A stretch of DNA of 56,128 bases. Source: Streptococcaceae bacterium AM104-57. GTDB taxonomy: Bacteria; Bacillota; Bacilli; Lactobacillales; Streptococcaceae. The DNA lies in the NCBI GenBank assembly GCA_027659245.1, contig JAQDPW010000012.1, positions 3,945 through 60,072 on the forward strand, in the 5' to 3' direction. Each line of letters begins with the position of its first letter. Positions within the stretch are counted from its first letter, which is position 1. This document shows, piece after piece, positions 44,431-52,548 of the stretch. The position numbers and the translations under genes were made by a program. The notes below the pieces were generated by a model. It saw only the letters and a list, made by a program, of their open reading frames with translations. It had not been told where the DNA came from and did not search any database.

Positions 44431-44544
44431 ACTACTCAAGGGAGTAGCTGGCGGGAAACCGCGATAGTGTCGTCATTACGAATTATTTCCGGCACTATAT
44501 TAAACAGCGAGACTTGTTTTTTTAAAAAACAGGTCTCTTTTTTT
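44431..44544 (+). ncRNA. yybP-ykoY (Mn2+-sensing) riboswitch
   Basis: The leader has the conserved series of this class in order: AAGGGAGTAGC, GGGAAACCGC, GTCGTCA, CCGGC and AACAGCGAGAC. A peripheral stem joins ATAGTG (44464-44469) to CACTAT (44493-44498). The AGCGAGAC segment is also the left arm of a terminator, so Mn2+ binding would favour read-through. The class is known to respond to Mn2+ in streptococci and lactococci. The metal response here is inferred from that. Confidence 0.92.
44509..44544 (+). terminator. riboswitch expression-platform terminator
   Basis: 44509-44522 pairs with 44524-44537 (GAGAC arm with GTCTC and a T7/A6 tract, one wobble pair) and is followed by seven T. It is mutually exclusive with the closing helix of the riboswitch. 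Confidence 0.85.
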
Positions 44545-44574
44545 GTAAAAGAGGCCAAAAAGGAGGAGACTGTT

Positions 44575-47259
44575 TTGTCAAAAGAACAAAATAAAGACTT
44601 GTTTTACACACAAACCTCAGAAGAAGTCCTAAAGAACTTGGACACATCTATCGAAGGTTTGTCAACTGCTCAAGCTCAAGAACGCTTAGCGACTTATGGT
44701 CGTAATGAGTTGGAAGAGGGTGAAAAACGTAGCCTACTAGCTAAATTCCTTGATCAATTTAAGGATTTGATGATTATCATCTTGCTGGCGGCGGCTGCTC
44801 TTTCTGTCATTACAGAAGGAATGGACGGTCTAACGGATGCCATTATCATCTTGGCTGTTGTTGTTTTGAATGCTGCCTTTGGGGTTTACCAAGAAGGGCA
44901 AGCAGAAGCAGCCATTGAAGCTCTGAAAAATATGTCTAGCCCGATGGCTCGTGTTCGTCGTGATGGTCATGTTATTGAGATTGACTCGAAAGAATTGGTA
45001 CCTGGAGATATCGTCTTGCTTGAAGCTGGAGATGTCGTGCCTGCAGATATGCGCTTGTTTGAAGCAGCTTCTCTTAAAATTGAAGAAGCAGCTCTTACAG
45101 GGGAGTCTGTCCCGGTTGAAAAAGATGTGACAGGACTTGTTGAAGCAGATGCTGGTATCGGAGATCGTGTTAACATGGGTTACCAAAACTCAAATGTAAC
45201 ATACGGTCGTGGTATTGGTGTCGTGACAAACACTGGTATGTATACAGAAGTTGGTAAGATTGCAGATATGTTGGCTAATGCTGACGAGACAGAGACACCA
45301 TTGAAGCAAAGCTTGGAACAATTATCTAAGGCCTTGACTTACTTGATTATTGTGATTGCCGTTATTACTTTCTTGGTTGGTGTATTCGTTCGTGGTGAAC
45401 ATCCGTTGGAAGGCTTGATGGTTGCGGTTGCTCTTGCGGTTGCTGCGATTCCAGAAGGACTTCCTGCCATTGTAACAATCGTTCTATCATTGGGAACTAC
45501 AACCCTTGCAAAACGGAATTCAATCGTCCGTAAATTACCAGCGGTTGAAACTCTCGGTTCAACAGAAATCATCGCATCTGATAAAACAGGTACCTTGACG
45601 ATGAACCAAATGACGGTTGAAAAGGTTTATACCAACGGCCAATTGCAAAGCTCGGTAGCTGAAATTGCTACAAGCAACAATACCCTTCGTATCATGAACT
45701 TTGCCAATGATACCAAGGTCGATCCATCTGGTAAGTTGATTGGGGACCCAACGGAGACAGCCCTTGTTCAGTTTGGTTTAGACCACAACTTTGATGTCCG
45801 TGAAGTCTTGAAGGATGAGCCACGTGTAGCGGAATTGCCATTTGACTCAGACCGTAAGCTCATGTCTACCATTCATAAGGAAGCAGACGGTTCTTACTTT
45901 ATCGCTGTCAAGGGTGCGCCTGACCAATTGCTCAAACGTGTGACTCGTATTGAAGTCAATGGGGAAGTTCGCCCAATCACAGAAGAAGATAAAAATGCTA
46001 TCCTTGCTACTAACAAAGACTTGGCTAAACAAGCCCTTCGTGTCTTGATGATGGCTTACAAGACAAGTAACGAAATTCCAACCTTGGAATCTGAAATTGT
46101 TGAGTCTGATCTCATCTTCTCTGGTTTGGTCGGAATGATTGACCCTGAGCGTCCAGAAGCTGCAGAAGCTGTTCGTGTCGCTAAGGAAGCGGGTATCCGT
46201 CCAATCATGATCACGGGTGACCACCAAGATACAGCGGAAGCTATCGCTAAACGTCTCGGAATCATCGATCCAAATGATACAGAAGACCATGTCTTCACGG
46301 GTGCTGAGTTGAATGAACTCACGGATGAAGAATTCCAAAAAGTCTTCAAGCAATACTCTGTTTATGCTCGTGTATCACCTGAGCACAAGGTTCGGATCGT
46401 GAAAGCATGGCAAAATGAAGGTAAGGTTGTTGCCATGACTGGTGATGGGGTCAACGATGCGCCTTCACTTAAGACAGCTGATATTGGTATCGGTATGGGG
46501 ATTACAGGTACAGAGGTTTCTAAAGGAGCTTCTGATATGGTCCTTGCTGATGATAACTTTGCAACCATTATCGTAGCGGTAGAAGAAGGACGTAAAGTCT
46601 TCTCAAATATCCAAAAATCAATCCAATACCTCTTGTCTGCTAATATGGCTGAGGTCTTCACGATTTTCTTTGCAACCTTGTTAGGTTGGGATGTGCTTCA
46701 ACCAGTGCATTTGCTATGGATTAACCTAGTAACAGATACACTACCAGCTATCGCCCTAGGTGTTGAACCAGCTGAACCAGGCGTCATGACTCACAAACCT
46801 CGTGGGCGTAAGTCTAACTTCTTTGATGGTGGTGTCTTCGGAGCAATCATTTATCAAGGGATCTTCCAAACAATGCTAGTTTTAGGTGTTTATGGTTGGG
46901 CTCTTCTCTTCCCAGAGCACCAAAGTAATACTGAAATCCATGCGGATGCCCTTACCATGGCTTTTGCAACTCTCGGTTTGATCCAATTGCTCCATGCCTT
47001 TAACGTTAAGTCGGTTTACCAATCGATCTTTAAAGTGGGACTCTTTACGAACAAGACCTTTAACTGGTCTATCCCAGTTGCCTTTGTCTTCTTTGTGGTG
47101 ACAATTTTGGTTCCTGGATTTAATAACCTTTTCCACGTGTCACATTTGAGCTTGACTCAATGGATGGTGGTCGCTGTAGGAGCGCTTATGATCGTGGTCC
47201 TTGTTGAGATTGTCAAAGCAATCCAACGAGCACTCGGAAAAGATAAAAACGCTATTTAA
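44575..47259 (+). CDS. mgtA: P-type Mn2+/Ca2+-transporting ATPase (MgtA/CaxP)
   Basis: This 894-residue P2-type ATPase exports Mn2+ and Ca2+. It has a cation-ATPase N-domain, TGES (actuator), PEGLP in helix 4, the phosphorylation site DKTGTLT, the TGDGVNDAP hinge and WINLVTDTLPAIALG in the C-terminal helices. The start is TTG 44575 behind AGGAGG; the long upstream open frame runs through the riboswitch and is not coding. Known from pneumococcus as MgtA or CaxP. Regulated by the Mn2+ riboswitch and divergent from mntE. Confidence 0.94.
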   Translation: MSKEQNKDLFYTQTSEEVLKNLDTSIEGLSTAQAQERLATYGRNELEEGEKRSLLAKFLDQFKDLMIIILLAAAALSVITEGMDGLTDAIIILAVVVLNAAFGVYQEGQAEAAIEALKNMSSPMARVRRDGHVIEIDSKELVPGDIVLLEAGDVVPADMRLFEAASLKIEEAALTGESVPVEKDVTGLVEADAGIGDRVNMGYQNSNVTYGRGIGVVTNTGMYTEVGKIADMLANADETETPLKQSLEQLSKALTYLIIVIAVITFLVGVFVRGEHPLEGLMVAVALAVAAIPEGLPAIVTIVLSLGTTTLAKRNSIVRKLPAVETLGSTEIIASDKTGTLTMNQMTVEKVYTNGQLQSSVAEIATSNNTLRIMNFANDTKVDPSGKLIGDPTETALVQFGLDHNFDVREVLKDEPRVAELPFDSDRKLMSTIHKEADGSYFIAVKGAPDQLLKRVTRIEVNGEVRPITEEDKNAILATNKDLAKQALRVLMMAYKTSNEIPTLESEIVESDLIFSGLVGMIDPERPEAAEAVRVAKEAGIRPIMITGDHQDTAEAIAKRLGIIDPNDTEDHVFTGAELNELTDEEFQKVFKQYSVYARVSPEHKVRIVKAWQNEGKVVAMTGDGVNDAPSLKTADIGIGMGITGTEVSKGASDMVLADDNFATIIVAVEEGRKVFSNIQKSIQYLLSANMAEVFTIFFATLLGWDVLQPVHLLWINLVTDTLPAIALGVEPAEPGVMTHKPRGRKSNFFDGGVFGAIIYQGIFQTMLVLGVYGWALLFPEHQSNTEIHADALTMAFATLGLIQLLHAFNVKSVYQSIFKVGLFTNKTFNWSIPVAFVFFVVTILVPGFNNLFHVSHLSLTQWMVVAVGALMIVVLVEIVKAIQRALGKDKNAI

Positions 47260-47266
47260 GCATTAT

Positions 47267-47292
47267 GAAAGTCATCTTCGGATGGCTTTTTG
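47267..47292 (+). terminator. terminator after the ATPase gene
   Basis: AAGTCATC (47269-47276) pairs with GATGGCTT (47281-47288) around a TTCG tetraloop and is followed by T residues. Confidence 0.85.
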
Positions 47293-47317
47293 TTTGTATA
47301 TAAAGGTAAACTGACAT

Positions 47318-47425
47318 AATACTCAATGAAAATCAAAGAGTAAACTAGGAAGAGAGCCGCAGACTGTACTTGAGTACGGCAAGGTGAAGCTGACGTGGTT
47401 TAAATTTGATTTTCGAAGAGTATAA
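47318..47425 (+). repeat. BOX element (boxA-boxC, no boxB)
   Basis: It starts AATACTCAATGAAAATCAAA (boxA), runs through GCCGCAGACTG and GGCAAGGTGAAGCTGACGTGG (boxC, shown here in part) and ends TTCGAAGAGTATAAT. At ~108 bp it lacks the boxB module present in the copy at 41879. It ends only 5 bp before the extended -10 (TGC) of the next gene. Confidence 0.93.
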
Positions 47426-47430
47426 TTTTG

Positions 47431-47439
47431 TGCTATAAT
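47431..47439 (+). promoter_or_regulatory. extended -10 promoter of the deformylase-like gene
   Basis: TGC precedes TATAAT (47434-47439), 33 bp before the TTG start. The upstream -35 region falls inside the BOX element. Confidence 0.7.
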
Positions 47440-47472
47440 CAAGTAGACTGATATCGTATGGAGGAAAGAATC

Positions 47473-47883
47473 TTGGAAAAGAAAATTGTAAAAGATATCT
47501 TGTTTTTGTCACAGGTATCCCAGCCTGCTAGTCAGGAGGATTTACCTCTAGCAAAGGACTTGCAGGATACCCTACAGGCTAATCGAGAAACTTGTGTTGG
47601 ACTAGCCGCCAATATGATTGGAGTGCAAAAGCGCGTCGTTATTTTTAATATCGGAATGATTCCCATGGTTATGTTTAATCCAGTTCTCCAATCTTTTGAA
47701 GGACCATACGAGACAGAGGAAGGTTGTTTGTCTTTGACAGGAGTGAGACCAACAACTCGGTATGAAAAGATTACCGTGGCTTATCGGGATATCCATTGGC
47801 AAGAGCAAACCATTACCCTGACAGGATTTCCTGCTCAGATCTGTCAACATGAACTGGATCATTTAGAAGGGATTATCATATAA
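47473..47883 (+). CDS. peptide deformylase-like protein
   Basis: This 136-residue protein has the deformylase motifs EEGCLSL (metal Cys) and QHELDHLEG (metal His pair and Glu). Motif 1 is altered: CVGLAANMIG replaces the usual GxGLAAxQ, so the catalytic Gln is a Met. It also lacks the longer N-terminal part of type 2 enzymes. It may be a second, specialised deformylase rather than the essential Def. The start is TTG 47473, with GGAGG 8 nt upstream; the in-frame ATG 47458 overlaps that ribosome site. Confidence 0.85.
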   Translation: MEKKIVKDILFLSQVSQPASQEDLPLAKDLQDTLQANRETCVGLAANMIGVQKRVVIFNIGMIPMVMFNPVLQSFEGPYETEEGCLSLTGVRPTTRYEKITVAYRDIHWQEQTITLTGFPAQICQHELDHLEGIII

Positions 47884-47896
47884 GCAGGTTCAGATT

Positions 47897-47925
47897 ATCT
47901 TTCACTAGAATAGTGGATGATTTTT
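47897..47925 (+). terminator. terminator after the deformylase-like gene
   Basis: TTCACTA pairs with TAGTGGA around GAA, extended by ATC/GAT, with a following TTTTTC. Confidence 0.65.
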
Positions 47926-47956
47926 CAAACTAAATAACTAAAAAACCTCGTTTTTC

Positions 47957-47985
47957 TTGCACTCTTGTTTGAAATTTGTGATAAT
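47957..47985 (+). promoter_or_regulatory. promoter of the 54-residue membrane protein
   Basis: TTGCAC (47957-47962) and GATAAT (47980-47985) are separated by 17 bp, 32 bp before the start codon. Confidence 0.6.
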
Positions 47986-48017
47986 AAATGAAAGAAACAT
48001 AAATGGAGGACAGTCAA

Positions 48018-48182
48018 ATGGGATTTTATCTGATGATTGGTTCGATGTTGCTTGGTCTTTTCGCTTTGAAGATAGGATTTTCTCATCTAAAGGAGAAAAA
48101 GGTTACTCTGTCATCTATCTTGACAAGTTGCCTTGGAACAGCACTCGTTCTCTTTGCGATTTGGTTAGGATTGCCAAAATAA
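48018..48182 (+). CDS. 54-residue two-helix membrane protein
   Basis: ATG 48018 has a strong GGAGG site 8 nt upstream and its own promoter. The frame closes at TAA 48180. The protein (MGFYLMIGSMLLGLFALKIG at the start) has two hydrophobic helices (~3-20 and ~31-51) separated by a basic turn (SHLKEKKVT), giving a hairpin membrane topology. I do not recognise the family. Size, ribosome site and promoter argue that it is real. Confidence 0.7.
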   Translation: MGFYLMIGSMLLGLFALKIGFSHLKEKKVTLSSILTSCLGTALVLFAIWLGLPK

Positions 48183-48189
48183 GGAAAGA

Positions 48190-48366
48190 AGAGTCTGGGA
48201 CAAAAGTCTTAGCCTCTCAATTGTCTTTGGATTGTCGATCAAGACGCAGTGGTTGAGTGGGCTCTACTACGCTGATTTCATCAGCTTTTACAACCCTACA
48301 CAACTGTGCGGAGGTGGGACGACGAAATCGAATTCTAACGAATTACCGATTTCTGTCCCACTCTCT
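48190..48366. repeat. inverted-repeat-ended intergenic element
   Basis: The ends are AGAGTCTGGGACA (48190-48202) and TGTCCCACTCT (48354-48364), an imperfect inverted repeat. Inside are a GCTGATTTCATCAGC hairpin and a longer hairpin joining GAAATCG (near 48334) to CGATTTC (near 48347). I recall similar TGGGACA-ended sequences from other mitis-group intergenic regions, but cannot verify this. It is not BOX. It fills the gap between the small membrane protein and yaaA and can also act as a terminator. Confidence 0.65.
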
Positions 48367-48381
48367 TTTAGGCTCAAATCC

Positions 48382-48410
48382 TTGGTGCTCCTAAAAAAAT
48401 ATGCTACACT
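48382..48410 (+). promoter_or_regulatory. yaaA promoter (predicts a leaderless transcript)
   Basis: TTGGTG (48382-48387) and TACACT (48405-48410) are separated by 17 bp. The A of the start codon is 7 bases after the -10, exactly where transcription is expected to start. Confidence 0.65.
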
Positions 48411-48416
48411 AAGACT

Positions 48417-49139
48417 ATGAAAATTTTAATCCCAACTGCAAAAGAAATGAATACCGAAATCCCTAGTTTAGAGGCTAAACCATTGCGACCTGAAAGTCAG
48501 GCAGTGCTGGATGAATTGGCCAGATATTCTGCCCAAGAGCTGGAGAATTTTTACAAAATATCTGCCGAAAAAGCGCAAGAGGAGTATGACCATATCCAAG
48601 CCTTGAAAAATGGAACGGCTAGAAACTATCCAGCCTTGCACCTCTTTGATGGGCTTATGTATCGCAACATCAAAAGGGACAATCTAAGCAAGGCTGAAGA
48701 AGCCTATCTGGAGAAACACCTCATGATAACGTCAGCTCTTTACGGTGTGATTCCAGCCTTTGCATCGATTGCACCTCACAGACTGGACTTTTTGATGAAG
48801 CTTAAAATCGCTGGGAAAAGCCTGAAAAGTCACTGGCAGTCAGCTTATGAAGAGTCGGTGAAGGGTGAAGAACTAATCTTTTCACTCTTGTCTTCGGAGT
48901 TTGAAACTGTCTTTCCAAAAGATATCCGTGAAAAAATGGTGACCTTTAAGTTTATGGAAGAAAGAGATGGAAAACTAAAAATCCACTCAACCATTTCTAA
49001 AAAAGCTAGAGGGGCTTTCTTAACATCCTTGATGGAAGGTCAGGTAACTTCTGTAGAAGAGATTAAAAATCTTAGATTTGCAGGTTTTATGTATCGAGAC
49101 GACCTGTCTAGTGACAAGGAAATGGTCTTTGTAAAATAG
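48417..49139 (+). CDS. yaaA: peroxide stress protein YaaA (DUF328)
   Basis: This 240-residue YaaA/UPF0246 protein lowers free iron and DNA damage under peroxide stress in other bacteria. Conserved segments include LIPTAKEMN, ALYGVIPAFASIAPHRLDF, LKSHWQSAYEES, LLSSEFETVFPK and GAFLTSLMEG. No ribosome site precedes the ATG, and the promoter places the transcript start on the ATG. mitis-group streptococci make much H2O2, so the role is plausible. Confidence 0.92.
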   Translation: MKILIPTAKEMNTEIPSLEAKPLRPESQAVLDELARYSAQELENFYKISAEKAQEEYDHIQALKNGTARNYPALHLFDGLMYRNIKRDNLSKAEEAYLEKHLMITSALYGVIPAFASIAPHRLDFLMKLKIAGKSLKSHWQSAYEESVKGEELIFSLLSSEFETVFPKDIREKMVTFKFMEERDGKLKIHSTISKKARGAFLTSLMEGQVTSVEEIKNLRFAGFMYRDDLSSDKEMVFVK

Positions 49140-49152
49140 ATTGAAAATAGCG

Positions 49153-49186
49153 TCTGCTCTTGATTGAATCAGGGCAGGCTTTTTTA
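49153..49186 (+). terminator. terminator after yaaA
   Basis: CTGCTCTTGATT pairs with AATCAGGGCAG (one bulge, one G.T) and is followed by a T run. Confidence 0.7.
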
Positions 49187-49239
49187 TGATTTGATGCTTC
49201 TATTTTTAGTTCAGAATGGTAGGAATTTTCTCACAATTT

Positions 49240-49248
49240 TGGTATAAT
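49240..49248 (+). promoter_or_regulatory. extended -10 promoter of hom-thrB
   Basis: TGG precedes TATAAT (49243-49248), 32 bp before the hom start. Confidence 0.75.
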
Positions 49249-49279
49249 AGGACTATTAGAAAATTTCAAGGAGACAAAC

Positions 49280-50566
49280 ATGTCAGTTAAAATTGCTTTA
49301 CTTGGATTTGGTACAGTAGCCAGTGGTGTACCATTCTTACTAAAGGAAAATGGAGAAAAAATTGTTCAAGCAGCACATTCAGAAATTGAAGTAGCCAAGG
49401 TTTTGGTCAAAGACGATGAAGAGAAAGCACGCTTGCTTGAGGCAGGAAATGATTTTAATTTTGTAACAAATATCGATGAAATCTTGTCAGACAAAGACAT
49501 CACAATTGTTGTTGAGTTGATGGGACGTATCGAACCTGCTAAAACCTTTATCACTCGTGCTTTAGAGGCAGGGAAGCACGTTGTGACAGCCAACAAGGAC
49601 CTTTTGGCTGTTCATGGTGCAGAATTGCTTGAGATTGCTAAAGCTCATAATGTTGCTCTTTACTATGAAGCAGCTGTTGCGGGAGGAATTCCAATCCTTC
49701 GTACCTTGGTTAACTCACTAGCATCAGACAAAATCACTCGTGTTCTTGGTGTCGTCAATGGAACATCTAACTTCATGATGACCAAAATGGTAGAAGAAGG
49801 TTGGTCTTATGCAGATGCCCTCGCTGAAGCCCAACGACTTGGCTTTGCTGAGAGCGACCCAACCAATGACGTTGACGGTATTGATGCAGCCTACAAGATG
49901 GTCATCCTCAGCCAGTTTGCTTTTGGAATGAATGTTAAATTTGAAGATGTGGCCCATCAAGGAATCCGCAACATCACTCCAGAGGATGTGGCAGTTGCTC
50001 AAGATCTTGGGTATGTGGTTAAATTAGTAGGTTCTATCGAAGAAACACCATCTGGAATCGCTGCCGAGGTTACACCAACCTTCCTTCCTAAGGCTCACCC
50101 ACTTGCAAGTGTCAATGGGGTCATGAATGCAGTCTTTGTAGAGTCTATCGGGATTGGTGAATCAATGTACTACGGACCAGGTGCTGGACAAAAACCAACT
50201 GCAACGAGTGTCGTAGCTGATATTGTTCGTATCGTTCGTCGCTTGAATGACGGTACCATTGGAAAAGCCTTTAACGAATACCATCGTGACCTTGTTTTGG
50301 CTCAGCCAGAAGATGTCAAAGCCAACTACTATTTCTCAATCTTGGCTCCAGATTCAAAAGGTCAAGTCTTGAAATTGGCTGAGCTCTTTAATGCAGAAGA
50401 TATTTCCTTCAAGCAAATCTTGCAAGATGGTAAGCAAGAAGGCAAGGCTCGTGTTGTTATCATCAGCCATAAGATCAACAAGGCGCAACTTGAAAATATT
50501 ACAGACGCTTTGAAGGCGGTAGCTGAGTTTGAACTTCTCAATACCTTCAAGGTTTTAGGAGACTAA
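49280..50566 (+). CDS. hom: homoserine dehydrogenase
   Basis: Hom reduces aspartate semialdehyde to homoserine for threonine and methionine synthesis. The protein has 428 residues. It shows the NAD(P) fold [15 protein letters not shown], the [12 protein letters not shown] segment, the catalytic [12 protein letters not shown] and [19 protein letters not shown] regions, and a C-terminal ACT-like regulatory domain. The ribosome site is AAGGAG. thrB starts 2 bp after its stop. Confidence 0.96.
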   Translation: MSVKIALLGFGTVASGVPFLLKENGEKIVQAAHSEIEVAKVLVKDDEEKARLLEAGNDFNFVTNIDEILSDKDITIVVELMGRIEPAKTFITRALEAGKHVVTANKDLLAVHGAELLEIAKAHNVALYYEAAVAGGIPILRTLVNSLASDKITRVLGVVNGTSNFMMTKMVEEGWSYADALAEAQRLGFAESDPTNDVDGIDAAYKMVILSQFAFGMNVKFEDVAHQGIRNITPEDVAVAQDLGYVVKLVGSIEETPSGIAAEVTPTFLPKAHPLASVNGVMNAVFVESIGIGESMYYGPGAGQKPTATSVVADIVRIVRRLNDGTIGKAFNEYHRDLVLAQPEDVKANYYFSILAPDSKGQVLKLAELFNAEDISFKQILQDGKQEGKARVVIISHKINKAQLENITDALKAVAEFELLNTFKVLGD

Positions 50567-50567
50567 G

Positions 50568-51437
50568 ATGAAGATTATTGTACCTGCTACAAGTGCCAAT
50601 GTGGGTCCTGGATTTGACTCAGTTGGCGTAGCTGTAACCAAGTATCTAGAAATTCAGGTTTGTGAAGAACGTGAAGAATGGATGATTGAGCACCAACTAG
50701 GCAAATGGATTCCGCGTGATGAACGTAATCTTTTGCTGAAGATTGCTCTACAAATCGTTCCAGACTTACAACCAAGACGTCTGAAGATGATCAGTGATAT
50801 TCCTCTTGCACGTGGACTAGGTTCTTCTAGTTCTGTCATCGTTGCAGGGATTGAACTGGCAAATCAATTAGGAAATCTTAAATTAAGCGATCACGACAAA
50901 TTGCAATTGGCGACTAAGATTGAAGGCCATCCTGATAATGTTGCACCAGCCATCTACGGAAATCTGGTTATTGCGAGCTCAGTCGAAGATCAGGTTTCAG
51001 CTGTTGTGGCGCCTTTCCCAGAGTGTGCTTTCCTAGCTTATATTCCAAACTATGAATTGCGAACTCGCGATAGTCGTGGTGTCTTGCCTAAGAAATTATC
51101 ATACAAGGAAGCTGTTGCAGCAAGTTCTATCGCCAATGTGGCTATTGCAGCCTTGCTGACTGGAGATATGATCAAAGCTGGTCAAGCTATTGAGAGTGAC
51201 CTTTTCCACGAGCGTTATCGTCAAGATTTGGTGCGAGAATTTGCGACAATTAAAAAAGTTGCCAAGAGAAACGGTGCTTATGCGACCTACTTGTCTGGCG
51301 CTGGGCCTACTGTCATGGTTCTAGCTGATCCTGATAAGATGCCGAAGATTAAGACAGAGCTTGAAAAACAACCGTTCAAAGGCAAGCTTCATGACTTGCA
51401 AGTAGACACACAAGGCGTTCGCGTCGAAGAAAAATAA
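50568..51437 (+). CDS. thrB: homoserine kinase
   Basis: ThrB phosphorylates homoserine on the way to threonine. This 289-residue GHMP kinase has [16 protein letters not shown], the ATP loop [29 protein letters not shown] and the C-terminal [12 protein letters not shown]. It is coupled to hom and ends with a terminator at 51445. Confidence 0.96.
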   Translation: MKIIVPATSANVGPGFDSVGVAVTKYLEIQVCEEREEWMIEHQLGKWIPRDERNLLLKIALQIVPDLQPRRLKMISDIPLARGLGSSSSVIVAGIELANQLGNLKLSDHDKLQLATKIEGHPDNVAPAIYGNLVIASSVEDQVSAVVAPFPECAFLAYIPNYELRTRDSRGVLPKKLSYKEAVAASSIANVAIAALLTGDMIKAGQAIESDLFHERYRQDLVREFATIKKVAKRNGAYATYLSGAGPTVMVLADPDKMPKIKTELEKQPFKGKLHDLQVDTQGVRVEEK

Positions 51438-51444
51438 ATATAGC

Positions 51445-51491
51445 GATAGGATGGGGAAACTCTCTATTAGAGGGCTTCCTATCCTTTTTTT
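51445..51491 (+). terminator. terminator after thrB
   Basis: GATAGGA (51445-51451) pairs with TCCTATC (51477-51483). The loop carries an inner CTCT/AGAG stem, and eight T follow. Confidence 0.75.
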
Positions 51492-51560
51492 GAAAATGAA
51501 ACGAGAAATATGGGATTTTTCCCGTATTTGATGACCGATAGAGGGTCAAGGAGGTATGAG

Positions 51561-52499
51561 ATGGCAGAAATATATTTAGCAGGTGGTTGTTTTTGGGGTT
51601 TGGAAGAATATTTTTCCAGAATTTCTGGAGTGCTACAAACAAGTGTTGGTTATGCCAATGGTCAGGTAGAAACCACCAATTATCAATTAATCAAAGAAAC
51701 AGATCATGCCGAGACTGTGCAAGTTATTTATGATGAAAAGGCGGTCTCGCTCCGTGAAATTTTACTCTATTATTTCCGAGTTATCGATCCTTTATCTGTC
51801 AACCAACAAGGGAATGACCGTGGTCGTCAATACCGCACAGGGATTTATTACAAAGATGAAGAGGATTTACCGACTATCAATACAGTAGTTCGTGAACAAG
51901 AACTCCTCATTGGTCGTAAAATTGCAGTGGAAGTGGAGAAGCTTCGCCACTATATCTTAGCTGAAGACTATCACCAAGACTACCTCAAAAAAAATCCTGG
52001 AGGCTATTGCCATATCGATGTGAGGGATGCTGAGAAACCACTGATAGATGCCGCCAACTATGAAAAACCGAGTCAGGCAGTTTTACGAGAAAGTTTATCA
52101 GAAGAGTCCTACCGAGTTACCCAAGAGGCTGCGACGGAAGCTCCTTTTAGCAATGCTTATGACCAAACTTTTGAGGAAGGAATTTATGTCGATATCACGA
52201 CTGGTGAGCCCCTCTTCTCTGCCAAGGATAAGTTTGTCTCAGGCTGTGGTTGGCCAAGTTTTAGCCGACCAATCTCTAAAGAGCTTATCCATTACTATCA
52301 AGACCTGAGTCACGGGATGGAGCGAATTGAAGTCCGTTCACGTTCGGGTAATGCTCACTTGGGACATGTCTTTACAGATGGACCTCAGGAACTAGGTGGT
52401 TTACGCTATTGTATCAATTCTGCCTCTTTACGATTCATTGCTAAGGATGAAATGGAAGAGGCTGGATATGGCTATCTACTTCCATATTTGAATAAGTAA
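51561..52499 (+). CDS. msrAB: fused methionine sulfoxide reductase MsrA-MsrB
   Basis: This 312-residue bifunctional enzyme repairs both S- and R-methionine sulfoxide. MsrA begins at once ([13 protein letters not shown], catalytic Cys 10). MsrB follows, with [25 protein letters not shown] and the catalytic Cys 284 in [11 protein letters not shown]. No signal peptide is present, so it is cytosolic, as in the pneumococcal MsrAB2 that also follows thrB. The start is ATG 51561 behind AAGGAGG; upstream in-frame starts lack ribosome sites. A small GGTGG/CCACC hairpin follows at 52507-52524. Confidence 0.96.
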   Translation: MAEIYLAGGCFWGLEEYFSRISGVLQTSVGYANGQVETTNYQLIKETDHAETVQVIYDEKAVSLREILLYYFRVIDPLSVNQQGNDRGRQYRTGIYYKDEEDLPTINTVVREQELLIGRKIAVEVEKLRHYILAEDYHQDYLKKNPGGYCHIDVRDAEKPLIDAANYEKPSQAVLRESLSEESYRVTQEAATEAPFSNAYDQTFEEGIYVDITTGEPLFSAKDKFVSGCGWPSFSRPISKELIHYYQDLSHGMERIEVRSRSGNAHLGHVFTDGPQELGGLRYCINSASLRFIAKDEMEEAGYGYLLPYLNK

Positions 52500-52548
52500 A
52501 AAGATGGTGGTTTTTCCACCTTCTTCATTTTGAAAATAGAAGGGACAT

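Noticed and set aside
44467..44574. N-terminal extension of the ATPase ORF through the riboswitch
   Set aside because: The extension covers the riboswitch and its terminator. A TTG with a strong AGGAGG site at 44575 gives the family-typical start.
47957..48256. 99-codon plus-strand ORF overlapping the small membrane protein
   Set aside because: It begins before the ribosome site of the 54-residue gene, has no site of its own, and ends inside the intergenic repeat. The other frame has the signals.
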